Shown here piece by piece: positions 1 through 9,866 of a DNA stretch of 53,236 nucleotides. A model generated the notes under the pieces. It worked only from the letters and a program-made list of their open reading frames with translations, was not told where the DNA came from and searched no databases. Within the stretch, counting starts at the first letter, position 1; each line of letters opens with the position of its first letter. The position numbers were made by a program, and so were the translations under genes. Origin of the DNA: an alpha proteobacterium BAL199 (lineage in GTDB: Bacteria > Pseudomonadota > Alphaproteobacteria > Thalassobaculales > Thalassobaculaceae); the NCBI GenBank assembly GCA_000171835.1, contig ABHC01000028.1, positions 1-53,236 of the forward strand. Reading direction: 5' to 3'.

Positions 1-810
1 CGATCTGTCGACGGTGACGGCGGTGGCGATCGACGAGACCTCCTGCCGGCGCGGCCACAACTACCTGACCATCGCCGCCGATATGGATGAGCGCAAGGTG
101 GTGTTCGTCACCGAAGGCAAGGACGCCAAGACCATCACCCACTTCGCCGAATACCTGGCCGAACACAAAGCCATGCCCGAGCAGGTCCGCTCGGTGAGCA
201 TCGACATGTCGCCGGCCTTCATCAAGGGCGTGGCCAGGCAGTTGCCCAACGCGCGCATCACCTTCGACAAGTTCCACGTCGTCGCCCACGCCTCCACCGC
301 CGTCGATCAGACCAGGCGCATCGAGCAGCGAACCGATCCGAGCCTCAAGGGGCTGCGCTGGAAGCTGCTCAAAGACCGCGACAGCCTATCCGACGAGGGC
401 CGCGCCGACCTTGACGCGTTGATCGCTCAGGTCGCCACCAAACGCACGCCGCGCGCCTGGCTCTACCGCGAGCATCTGCGCGACATCCTCGAGCGCAAGC
501 AGATCAACGTCGTCTCCGCCATGCTCAAGCAGTGGTGCACCAACGTCCTGCGTTCCAAGGTCGAGCCGATGAAAGACGTCGCCAGGATGATCCGTAGGCA
601 CTTCGACGGCATCGTCGCCTGGACCCAGACCCGCCAGACCAACGGCTTCATCGAGGCGCTCAACGGCCTGTTTCAGGCCGCCAAACGCAAGGCCCGCGGC
701 TACACCAGGTTCGCCACCATGCGCACCGTACTCTTCCTCATCGCCGGAAAACTCGACTTCACCCGGATCAACCCGCAGGCCGCATAGCCCACTCGAAATT
801 CAAAAGAGCC
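1..810 (+). mobile_element. ISL3-family insertion sequence, 3' part (left copy)
   Basis: The first 810 bases match the 3' part of the element at 51958-53230 in inverse orientation. They differ by at least one residue in the encoded transposase (T versus A in the AS-A-VDQ stretch). The right end is defined by the last shared bases, CAAAAGAGCC, ending at 810; beyond that the two flanks differ. The 5' part lies outside the window. The stretch cuts into an open frame at 811, so this insertion truncated a gene. Confidence 0.85.
2..787 (+). CDS. ISL3-family transposase, C-terminal part
   Basis: This is a DDE transposase of the ISL3 family; the N-terminal about 150 residues are outside the window. 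Visible are the AVAIDETSCRRGHNYLT block around the first catalytic Asp, SIDMSPAFIKGV (second acidic position) and the C-terminal TNGFIEALNGLFQ block with the final Glu, as in DDE_Tnp_ISL3. The protein ends FTRINPQAA, identical to the right copy. The frame is open from base 2, so the gene is cut by the window edge and not by a mutation. Confidence 0.9.
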   Translation, partial: DLSTVTAVAIDETSCRRGHNYLTIAADMDERKVVFVTEGKDAKTITHFAEYLAEHKAMPEQVRSVSIDMSPAFIKGVARQLPNARITFDKFHVVAHASTAVDQTRRIEQRTDPSLKGLRWKLLKDRDSLSDEGRADLDALIAQVATKRTPRAWLYREHLRDILERKQINVVSAMLKQWCTNVLRSKVEPMKDVARMIRRHFDGIVAWTQTRQTNGFIEALNGLFQAAKRKARGYTRFATMRTVLFLIAGKLDFTRINPQAA

Positions 811-1167
811 ATAAAACCCGGAACATGGCTTCTTGTATGGGAAAAAGCTAAGAGCGGGCTGCCTAAGCGACGTTCAAAGCCCTATTGGTTCTATACAGAT
901 CGGCTGATTGAAAAATCATTCCGCTACAAGGGCGAGCAAGAATTTAGAGACTCCGTCCTTAAAGCGGTCAGGTTGCCTAGTGTTCCCTTCGACCTCAAGG
1001 ACAAGCGCGCCATTGAGGCGTTCGTTAGTACGCTTTCTACTAAAGAGTTTGCTGAACTACGCTTGAATTCAGATGGTGGAAAGTTCTACACGCCGTCGCG
1101 TATGGAACTCAACAGGAAGTTCTGGAAGGCTTGTAGAGACAGTTACATCAACGCCAGCTCGACATGA
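811..1167 (+). pseudogene. 5'-truncated gene of unknown function
   Basis: One reading frame stays open from the ISL3 end through to a TGA at 1165-1167, about 118 codons. It carries a plausible globular sequence (WLLVWEKAKSGLPKRRSKP, then PYWFYTDRLIEKSFRYKG). Its base composition is clearly more AT-rich than the helicase gene that follows. The only start-like codon well inside is a TTG at 973, which would give 64 residues. The frame continues upstream into the IS, so this is most simply the 3' part of a gene interrupted by ISL3. I do not recognise the family. Confidence 0.5.
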
Positions 1168-1177
1168 TAAGGCGGCA

Positions 1178-3292
1178 ATGGAATTCCGCATCGCCGACAC
1201 CTTCACCGACAGCCTGTCCAGGCTGACGACGCAGGAGCAGAAGGCGGCGAAGACCACCGCCTTCGACCTGCAACTCGATGCCTCCGCGCCCGGGCTTTCG
1301 TTTCACAAGCTGGACCGCGCCAAGGACCCGAATTTCTGGTCGGTGCGGGTGAATGCCGATATCCGGCTGATCGTCCATCGCACGCAGTCGAGCCTGCTGC
1401 TCGTCTATGTCGACCATCACGACGATGCCTACAAATGGGCCGAGCGCCGCAAGATCGAGCGGCATCCGACGACGGGCGCCATGCAGCTCGTCGAGGTGCG
1501 CGAGCGCGTCGAAGAGGTGGAGATCCTCAAGCCGAAGGAGGTTGTGGGGCCGGTTGCCCCCGCACCGGCCGCGAAGCCGAAGCTGTTCGACAATCTGCGC
1601 AAGTTCGAGCTGATGGGCTTCGGCGTTCCCGAGGAGTGGGTGAACGACGTTCGCCTGGCGACCGAGGACACCCTGTTCGACATCATCTCCCATCTGCCGC
1701 AGGAGGCGCAGGAGGCGCTCCTTAAGCTGGCGGTCGGCGAGAAGCCGGAGCCGCCGGTGGCGGCGCCTGTGGAGGCCGATCCATTCGCCCATCCCGATGC
1801 GCAGCGGCGCTTCCGGGTCCTTACCAACGTCGCGGAACTGGAGCGCGCGCTCGACTATCCCTGGGAAAAATGGGCGGTCTTCCTGCATCCCGACCAGCGG
1901 CACTACGTGGAGCGCGGCTATTCGGGGCCGACCAGGATTTCGGGGTCCGCGGGCACGGGCAAGACGGTGGTGGCGCTGCATCGCGCGGCGTATCTGGCGC
2001 GCGCACGGCCGCAGGCGCGCGTGCTGCTGACGACGTTCTCCAAGGCGCTCGCGAATGCGCTGAAGGCGAAGCTCCAGCACCTGGCAGGCAACGAGCCAGC
2101 CGTGCTGGCGCGGATCACGGTGCGGTCGATCACCGGTGTCGCGTACGACCTCCATTCGAGCCTGTTCGGTCAGCCTAACATCGCCTCGCCTGCGCTCGTC
2201 CAGTCGCTTCTGACGACGGCGGCCGCGACGGCCAAGGATCACAAATTCTCGCCCGCCTTCCTCGCCGGCGAATGGGCCGAGGTCGTCGACGCCTGGCAGA
2301 TCTAAAGCTGGGAGGGGTACCGGGACGTCTCGCGGCTCGGCCGCAAGACGCGGATCGGCGGCAAGCAGCGGGAGGCCCTCTGGTCGATCTTCGAGCACCT
2401 GCGCGCCGGTCTCGCCGACCGCAAGGCGGTGACGTGGTCGGACATCTTCGGACGGCTGGCCACCCACTACGCCGGCACGGGAAAACGGCCGTTCGATTTC
2501 GCGGTGGTCGACGAGGCGCAGGACATCAGCGTCGCCGAGGCCCGTTTCCTGTCCGCACTGGTTTCCCATGCGCCGGATGGGCTGTTCTTCGCCGGCGATC
2601 TCGGGCAGCGCATCTTCCAGCAGCCCTTCTCGTGGAGATCGCTCGGCATCGACGTACGCGGCCGATCGCACACGCTGCGCATCAACTATCGCACCTCCCA
2701 CCAGATCCGCGCCCAGGCGGACCGGCTGCTGCCGCCGGACATTTCCGACGTCGACGGCAACACCGAGAGCCGCCGCGGCACCATCTCGGTGTTCAACGGA
2801 CCGGCGCCGGAAATCCGCACCTTCGGCACCGCCGCGGAGGAGAGCGAGGCTGTCGGGCACTGGATCGCGGACCGGCTGAGCGAGGGCTGCCAGCCCCATG
2901 AGGTCGGCCTGTTCGTACGCACCGGCGATCAGCTGAAACGCGCGCGGGCCGCGATCAGGACCGCCGGCGCATCAGCGGTCGAGCTGAGCGACAGGATCGA
3001 GGCGGAAGCGGGGAAAGTGGCGATCAGTACGATGCATCTGGCCAAGGGCCTCGAGTTCCGGGCCGTCGCAGTCATGGCGTGCGACGACGAGGTGCTGCCG
3101 TTGCAGGAGCGGATCGAGACGGTGGCCGACGAGTCCGACCTGGAGGAGGTCTACGACACCGAACGGCACCTGCTCTATGTCGCCTGCACCCGCGCCCGCG
3201 ACCGCCTGCTGGTCACCGGCGTCGACCCGGCATCGGAGTTCCTCGACGATCTCACGGATCGACATCCCGGGCGGCCGCACGGAACCCGGTGA
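1178..3292 (+). pseudogene. RelE/ParE-fold domain fused to UvrD/Rep-type helicase, broken by one in-frame stop
   Basis: The ATG at 1178 (MEFRIADTF) opens a frame that runs to 3292 with a single interruption, TAA at 2303-2305 (after DAWQI, before SWEGYRD); both halves are in the same frame. Residues about 1-100 resemble a RelE/ParE mRNA-interferase-like fold (FWSVRVNADIRLIVHR). Superfamily 1 helicase motifs follow: Walker A GSAGTGKT near residue 256, DEAQD near 444, GDLGQRIFQQP, a motif V-like STMHLAKGLEF, and motif VI LLYVACTRARDRLLVTG. The full length would be about 704 aa. Homologues with this layout are annotated as UvrD-like or DNA helicases of unclear role. A GAA or CAA codon changed to TAA by one substitution would explain the stop. 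Translation could restart in the second half, but the Walker A site would then be missing. Confidence 0.8.
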
Positions 3293-3387
3293 TGGGCAGG
3301 AACTCGATCCGCAGAAAGTCGTCTCGCTCATTGCGTTGTTGAACCCGGTCCGCGAGGATCGCCGGATCGAGCCGCAGGGGGGCATGC

Positions 3388-4044
3388 GTGGCCAGGCAGA
3401 AACGACCGCCAACCGCGATCCCCAGCGACGATGCGGTGCGCGCACTGCTCGAACGGCATCGCTGCCCGGTACCTTTCCATGCCGTGCGGACCAGGTTCCT
3501 CGGCAACATTGCCTCGCCCAGCCTGGCGGCTTCGCCGCTGCAGGACGTCAAGCAGCTCTGGGGCGGCGAACTGCCCGTGTTCGACGGGGAGGACGAGCTC
3601 AACGAATTCATGACGGTGCTGGTGATGGGGCTGTGGAACGGCCTGACGCGCCATCAGGAGCGCGGCCACCCGTTCCGCCTCGCACGGTTCGACACCGACG
3701 CCACGGCGGCAGGCCTGGCGCGGCTTGCCCTGGTCCGCCGCGAGGAGCTCGACGGCTTTGTCGACGGCCTGTTCGGCCCGCATCGTGAACTCGACCTGCC
3801 GGAGCGCGCGCGCCGCGCCCTGGACGAACTGGCCAGGATCCGGGCGCTGGCGGACGGCGCACACGGCCTCGCCACCGAACCGGTCGGAGCCGATCCCGGC
3901 GCCGACATCGCCGCGGTGATCGCCCAGTTCCGCGAGCTCACCCGAATTGCCGAGCACGAGATGCACGAGACCGTCCTCGCCTGCACCCGGGCCCGCCGGC
4001 AGGCGCTGGCGTCCGCGATGGTGGCGAGGCCCACGCTGCATTGA
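3388..4044 (+). CDS. hypothetical protein, 218 aa
   Basis: A GTG start at 3388 (MARQKRPPTA) is preceded by a strong purine stretch CAGGGGGGC; the nearby ATG at 3384 is out of frame. The protein is soluble and largely helical, with MTVLVMGLWNGLTRH in the middle and a long helical C-terminus (IAAVIAQFRELTRIAEHEMHE). There is no signal peptide or membrane segment. It lies 95 bp downstream of the helicase pseudogene on the same strand and may be its operon partner. I do not recognise the family with confidence. Confidence 0.65.
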   Translation: MARQKRPPTAIPSDDAVRALLERHRCPVPFHAVRTRFLGNIASPSLAASPLQDVKQLWGGELPVFDGEDELNEFMTVLVMGLWNGLTRHQERGHPFRLARFDTDATAAGLARLALVRREELDGFVDGLFGPHRELDLPERARRALDELARIRALADGAHGLATEPVGADPGADIAAVIAQFRELTRIAEHEMHETVLACTRARRQALASAMVARPTLH

Positions 4045-4360
4045 CCGCAGCGTAGCACGGGGCTCGGGAATCCTCGGATGATCAATGGCCCGATTTGGTC
4101 AATCAGAGCTTCGGTGTCCGAACGTCAGACCAAAGGTACGGGCGCCGAAGTCTGGAATTACACAGCAATATCAATGCACATCGAACTCAATACCGGCAGC
4201 AACGGGTCAAGAGATTGGAAAAATATGCTCCCCGGAGAGAATTGACCGACTGTAGAATGTCAGACGCGGTGCGGAGAATTGCCGCGAAATCTGTGGAAAT
4301 GTTGTGGATTTATTGACTCTCCAGCAACACGGAGAGTGCAATACGTGGAAGCATTGGCGG
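4045..4360. other. non-coding or degraded stretch
   Basis: About 315 bases of lower GC separate the hypothetical gene from the truncated oxidase. A 73-codon open frame exists (4095-4316) but looks like chance coding. The boundary with the oxidase homology at about 4361 is the likely junction of a deletion or of a lost mobile element. I see no terminal repeat of a known family here. Confidence 0.5.
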
Positions 4361-5299
4361 GGCAATGCCCGCGATCAGGTGCTGGGTCTCGAGGTGGTGT
4401 TGCCGGACGGCACCGTGCTGGAGGGGCTGGACACGCTGCGCAAGAACAACACCGGCTACGATCTGAAGCACCTGTTCATCGGCGCCGAGGGTACGCTCGG
4501 CGTCATCACCGCCGCCGCCCTGCGCCTGGTGCCGCTGCCGCGGGCGCGGGAGACGGCGCTGCTGGCGGTGCCGAGCCCGCACGCGGCGCACGGGCTGCTG
4601 CAGCGCGCCCGGGAGTTGTCCGGCGATACCGTGCTCGCCTTCGAGCTGCTGCCGCTCTACTCGCTCCAGCTCGCGCTCGACTGGATCGAGGGCATCGTCG
4701 ACCCGCTGGCGTCGCCGTCGCCCTGGTACGTGCTGATGGAACTCGCGACGCCCTCGCCGCTCGACGATCTGCGCGGCAAGCTCGAGGCGATCCTCGCCGG
4801 CGCCATGGAGGACGGGCTGGTCTCCGACGGCGCCATCGCCGAGAGCGAGCGCCAGCGCCGCGCGTTCTGGCGGCCCCGCGAGGAGCAGGCCGAGGCCGGG
4901 CGCCGCGCCGGCTGGGGCGTCGGCGGCGACGTCTCGGTACCGGTGGCCCGTGTCGCCGATTTCCTCGACGAGTCGCAGGCGCGCCTCTCGGGCCTGGTGC
5001 CGGGGCTGGAGTTCAACACCTTCGGCCACATGGGCGACGGCAACATCCACTACACCATGCGCAAACCGCCCGAGATGGCGGCGGAGGCCTGGCAGGCGCG
5101 GATGCCGGACCTGTCGGCGCGGCTGACCGAGATCGTCGCCGAATATGGTGGCAGCTTCTCGGCCGAGCACGGCATCGGCGCCGAGAAGCGGGCGACGCTG
5201 GCCCGCTACAAGCAGCCGGCGGCGCTCGACCTCATGCGCACGATCAAGACCGCGATCGACCCCGCCGGGCTGATGAACCCGGGCAAGGTGCTGCTGTAG
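4361..5299 (+). pseudogene. FAD-linked oxidase (GlcD / D-2-hydroxyacid dehydrogenase type), 5'-truncated
   Basis: Homology begins abruptly at GNARDQVLGLEVVLPDG, which in family members lies about 150-160 residues from the N-terminus. The following part is complete: GYDLKHLFIGAEGTLGVIT of the FAD_binding_4 domain, then the FAD-oxidase C-terminal domain with FNTFGHMGDGNIHY and GGSFSAEHGIGAEKR, ending AGLMNPGKVLL. The missing N-terminal part holds the pyrophosphate-binding loop of the FAD fold, so the product cannot be active. A frame is open upstream to 4304, but that segment (MDLLTLQQHGECNTW) is unrelated. Intact members oxidise D-2-hydroxy acids such as D-lactate, glycolate or D-2-hydroxyglutarate. 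Confidence 0.85.
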
Positions 5300-5390
5300 G
5301 AGCGCAGGGAGATCAGCGTTTCAGCCTCGTCGCCCCGGGCCTTGACCCACATCTGCCCGGTTCCTCGACGCGTTCCCGTGGCGCGGACGT

Positions 5391-5440
5391 TTCAACCACT
5401 CGTTCCCCCAATTTATTCAACCACTCGTTCCCCCGATTTA
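5391..5440 (+). repeat. two tandem copies of a 25-bp unit
   Basis: Bases 5391-5415 and 5416-5440 are two copies of a 25-base unit beginning TTCAACCACTCGTTCCCCC, with one mismatch (A versus G in the third-quarter). The second copy runs into a palindromic CCCCCGA-N5-TCGGGGG hairpin at about 5430-5447. Confidence 0.85.
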
Positions 5441-5580
5441 GTCGGGGGTCTATTGCCGGTCGTGGCATCCGAGTTCTCGGGAAAACCGTGCGACACGGCC
5501 ATCCGGCGCGCCATTCACTGGCCATCGTCTTGTGGCACCAGCCATGGCCCCCCGACCAAGTCGGGGGAACGAGCGGGGTG
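5421..5580. repeat. MITE-like palindromic element between oxidase and hydrolase genes
   Basis: The left edge reads CCACTCGTTCCCCCGA followed by a hairpin arm TCGGGGG. The right edge carries a second hairpin CCCCCGA-CCAAG-TCGGGGG (5549-5567) followed by GAACGAGCGGGG, the reverse complement of the left edge with small changes. The roughly 160-bp interior has no convincing gene. This layout, with inverted edges each containing a small palindrome, suggests a non-autonomous repeat of the kind scattered in alphaproteobacterial genomes. Only one copy is in the window. Confidence 0.5.
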
Positions 5581-5728
5581 TGATGGAGATGCCGCGCGCT
5601 GTATCCAATCGGCCATGGAAGGACGAAAGCCGAGATATCTCGAGCCTGTGCCGAACCGGCCGGTTTCCCGAACCGGACAGTTGCGGGTCGAGCCCGACAC
5701 GCTGCCGAGGCGGCTCCTCCGGGCCCGC

Positions 5729-6544
5729 TCACCCCTTCGTCGGCGGCACGTCGAGGCGGTGGGCGATGCCGCGCAGCTCCTCGGAGACCGGCGGGTAGTA
5801 CTGCAGCACCAGCGGGTCGTGGCCGGGGACGATGTGGTCGGGCGAGTCGGCGAGCAGGCGGATGGTGTTGAAGCCGTTCATCATGGCGCCGAGGTCGAAG
5901 CAGATCACGAACGGCTTGCCGAGCTCGATGTTCTCGTAGAAGTGCGCGCAGTCGGAGGCGACGACGACCCAGCCGCGCTCGGTCCAGACCCGCACGCACA
6001 TGAGCCCGGCCGAGTGGCCGCCGATCATGTGGATCGTCACCCCCGGCGCCAGCTCGGCGTCGCCGTCATGGAAGGAGACCTTGCCGCCGTAGAGCTTGCG
6101 CACGAAGGCGACCACGTCCTCGACCTCGAACGGCCGCTGCACCGCCTCGAAGCACATGTGGCGGCCGGTGGCGTAGGCCATCTCGGCGTCCTGCAGGTGG
6201 AAGGTCGCCTCGGGGAACTCGCCGACGCCGCCGGCATGGTCGTAGTGCAGGTGGCTGACGATGACGTCCTTCACCGTGGCGGCGTCGACGCCGATGGTGG
6301 CGAGCGCCTCCGGCACCGTGCGCAGCAGCGGCACGCCGCGCTTCTTCGCCGCCACCGCGCCGAAGCCGGTGTCGACGACGAAGGTGCGGTGCTCGTTGCG
6401 GATCACCCAGACGAAATAGTCGAGCGGCATCGGCACGTCGTGGCCGTCCGGCTCCGGCAGCACGAAGTTTTCCGGACGGGTGCGGTTGCCGTTGTGGGCG
6501 TAGCGGAGCGCGTACACCTCCCAGGTCTGTCTCTCGGCGGCCAT
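5729..6544 (-). CDS. metallo-beta-lactamase-fold hydrolase (N-acyl homoserine lactonase-like)
   Basis: The product is 271 aa from ATG at 6544 (MAAERQTWEVYALRYAH), with GGGGAGG spaced well upstream; a longer frame to 6688 lacks such a site. The zinc-binding signature HLHYDHAGG is present, followed by FHLQDAEMAYA, GGHSAGLMCV, the DCAHFYEN aspartate and the late histidine in VPGHDPLV. This set of ligands is typical of the AHL-lactonase branch of the MBL superfamily, whose members open lactone rings or act on related esters. No signal peptide is seen, so it should be cytosolic. The true substrate cannot be told from sequence. It is convergent to the truncated oxidase and divergent from the IS21 remnant. 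Confidence 0.85.
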   Translation of the reverse strand: MAAERQTWEVYALRYAHNGNRTRPENFVLPEPDGHDVPMPLDYFVWVIRNEHRTFVVDTGFGAVAAKKRGVPLLRTVPEALATIGVDAATVKDVIVSHLHYDHAGGVGEFPEATFHLQDAEMAYATGRHMCFEAVQRPFEVEDVVAFVRKLYGGKVSFHDGDAELAPGVTIHMIGGHSAGLMCVRVWTERGWVVVASDCAHFYENIELGKPFVICFDLGAMMNGFNTIRLLADSPDHIVPGHDPLVLQYYPPVSEELRGIAHRLDVPPTKG

Positions 6545-6689
6545 GGCGGCGTCCTCCCCAGTCGAGTCTCGTTGCGGGTCCGTCGTCCGGTGTTGGAGGG
6601 TAAGAACCAGAAGCGCATCGACCCCAGCCATCGCAAGCCGGTTCCTGTCGCGCGTCGGGCTGCGGTCGACAGACCCGCCCCGGGACATG

Positions 6690-7623
<934 letters not shown>

Positions 7624-7795
7624 TCCCCGAAACCGAAAAGTGGGGAATTTTGCGCCAGCACTTCTGGGGAATTTTGATCCAGCATTTACATACGAAGGGC
7701 CATCGTGTACAGAGGGTCATGGATCACCTAAGATCCGGCCGGTTCGTCACGGGAGGACGATGGGTTCGCCGTGATGCGCCGGGAGTTGGGTTTCG

Positions 7796-9769
7796 TTGAA
7801 GAAACGCTTGGTACAGTTCGTACAGTTCGCGGCGCGCCACACCGGGGCCGCGATCAATTTGCCCTACAGTTCAGCCGGCCTCAGGGCCTATGCCGAGAGC
7901 TTCGCCGACATTCGCGCCGCGTTCGAGTTCGCTCCCGTCATCTTCATGCGGGAGCGCTTCGAGGACTTGGTGGAGCGGGTCGGCCGACCGGATCTGCTGG
8001 CGCTGTCGTGTTACGTTTGGAACTTCAACTCGAACATGGCCCTCGCCGCCGCGGTCAAGCGCCGGTCTCCGCAGACCATCGTCGTGATCGGCGGCCCGCA
8101 CCCGAAATACGGTGACGACTCCGTATTCGTCGCCCATCCGGCGGTCGACGCCCTGGTGCAGGGCGAGGGCGAGGCGGTGTTCCTCGGCGTGTTGCGGGCG
8201 ATCGCCGCGACGGGCCGGCTCGCTCCCATCGACGGGCTGAGTTTCCGCGATCCGGACGACGGCAGCATCCGGATCTCGCAACACCGCGCCAAGGCCGGCG
8301 ACATGTCGGCGATCCCGTCTCCCTACGCCGCCGGGCTGATGGACGGGCCGCTCGCGGACGTACGCCGACGCGGCTACAGCGTTTCCACCGTGCTGGAGAG
8401 CAACCGCGGCTGTCCGTTCCAATGCACCTTCTGCGATTGGGGCAGCCTTGGCAGCAAGCTGGCGGAACTCCCCATCGAGCGCGTGTTCGCGGACATCGAC
8501 TGGATCGCCGACAACGGCATCGAAACCCTTTGGATGGCGGACAGCAACGTCGGCATACGCAAGCGGGACAAGGACATCGCCGCCTATCTGGCCGACGCCT
8601 GCCATCGCACCGGCTATCCCCGCACGCTGGTCATGTCGACCTCGAAGAACTCGTCGCGGGCGGTCATCGACGCCATGCGGCCGTTGACGCAGACGCCGAT
8701 GTACCGCGGCCTGTCGCTGTCGTTTCAGAGCTACGACGAGACCGCCCTGCGCAACATCAAGCGACAGAACATCAAGCTGTCGTCCTACTATGAGTTGCAG
8801 GAATATACCCTGTCGCGCGGCGAACGCGCGTATTCGGAGGTGATCCTCGGCTTGCCGGGGGAGACGCTCGACTCGTTCAAGGCCGGCGTCGCCACCGGGA
8901 TCGACCTCACGATCCGGGGCGAGCTGCTGGTGCATACTTGCGTATTGTTGCCCAACGCCGAACTGGCCTCGGCCAAAGACCGTGCGCGGTTCGGGCTGAG
9001 AACCGCGTGGATGCTTGCCGCCGACCTGTCTTTGATGGACCCGCGTTTTACCGAAACCTACGAACACATCGTGGGAACCGACACGATGCCCGAGTCGGAT
9101 TGGGCCGAAGCCGTCGAATTCAGCTGGCTGGTCGAGATGTTGCACACATACAGGCTTGGCCACCCGGCCATGCTGCTGCTGCGGCGGGTGATCGGTCTGG
9201 ATTTCGTGGCTATTTTCGACGGCATGCTGAGTTTCCTGCGCCGCCGCCCGGACAGCCTGTTCGGCGACCAACTGCAGGCGATGCAGCGCGACGTCGCCTT
9301 CTTTCTGCAATGCCGCGACCCGGCGCGCCGTCTCCAACCGGACGAGATTCCGTGGCGCGCCGATCCCGACACGGCGGCGCGCACGTCCCGCAGCAAGATG
9401 GTCGCACATCATGATCAGTGCGCGGCGGAACTCACCATGCTTACGGTGGCGGTCGCCCGCGCCCACGGTCATACGATCTCGGAAGCGGTTCGCGACGACC
9501 TGTTTACCATGCTGAAGGAAGCGACCTTCCGTCCGACTCCGGCGGTCGATCGGTTCCTGGAATTCAAGACGAACCTTCCGAGTGTCCTGGCGGCCGCTCG
9601 CGACGGTCATACGGTGGCGCTCAAGGAAGGACGGACGGACTATCGGTTGGTGTGCCCGGACAGTGTCTCTCCGGACGCTTTTTCTCATCTGATCAACGAA
9701 CTCGGCGAAAGCGCCAGGGGGCTGGAGCCGTTCGAGCTTTCACCCGAGCCGGAGCGTATCGCCAGCTGA
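7796..9769 (+). CDS. B12-binding radical SAM protein (copy 1)
   Basis: A 657-aa protein with a cobalamin-binding-like Rossmann region at about residues 40-130 (LLALSCYVWNFNSNMALA, then TIVVIGGPHPKYGDD) and a radical SAM domain with the cluster motif CPFQCTFCDWG near residue 205. Later motifs include LVMSTSKNSSRA, LSLSFQSYDE and YSEVILGLPGET. The C-terminal 250 residues are specific to this family. Members are typical of class-B-like radical SAM enzymes that methylate or rearrange unreactive carbons; the substrate here is unknown. The start is a TTG with GGAG 10 bases upstream, placed to align with copy 2. Copy 2 at 13253-15313 is clearly paralogous and shares a 56-base identical stretch in the cobalamin-binding region. 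It is next to sugar-transfer genes, so a role in glycan or secondary-product modification is likely. Confidence 0.85.
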   Translation: MKKRLVQFVQFAARHTGAAINLPYSSAGLRAYAESFADIRAAFEFAPVIFMRERFEDLVERVGRPDLLALSCYVWNFNSNMALAAAVKRRSPQTIVVIGGPHPKYGDDSVFVAHPAVDALVQGEGEAVFLGVLRAIAATGRLAPIDGLSFRDPDDGSIRISQHRAKAGDMSAIPSPYAAGLMDGPLADVRRRGYSVSTVLESNRGCPFQCTFCDWGSLGSKLAELPIERVFADIDWIADNGIETLWMADSNVGIRKRDKDIAAYLADACHRTGYPRTLVMSTSKNSSRAVIDAMRPLTQTPMYRGLSLSFQSYDETALRNIKRQNIKLSSYYELQEYTLSRGERAYSEVILGLPGETLDSFKAGVATGIDLTIRGELLVHTCVLLPNAELASAKDRARFGLRTAWMLAADLSLMDPRFTETYEHIVGTDTMPESDWAEAVEFSWLVEMLHTYRLGHPAMLLLRRVIGLDFVAIFDGMLSFLRRRPDSLFGDQLQAMQRDVAFFLQCRDPARRLQPDEIPWRADPDTAARTSRSKMVAHHDQCAAELTMLTVAVARAHGHTISEAVRDDLFTMLKEATFRPTPAVDRFLEFKTNLPSVLAAARDGHTVALKEGRTDYRLVCPDSVSPDAFSHLINELGESARGLEPFELSPEPERIAS

Positions 9770-9866
9770 TCGGGAAGCCGCGCCGAACCCGCTGGAGTAG
9801 CCCGGACGCCTCGGCGGCATGACGGCGCCGTCGCGGTCCGCCCGTCGGTTGATCGGGGCGCGGCCG

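Noticed and set aside
1148-2899. 583-codon open frame on the minus strand
   Set aside because: Antisense shadow of the UvrD-type gene; Arg/Leu/Asp-rich composition typical of the reverse frame in high-GC DNA and no domain.
4095-4316. 73-codon frame
   Set aside because: No ribosome-binding site, no recognisable sequence, and it crosses the likely junction with the truncated oxidase.
7805-7830. GTTC repeats near the start of radical SAM copy 1
   Set aside because: The spacer is five bases, and the repeat is explained by the coded LVQFVQF peptide.
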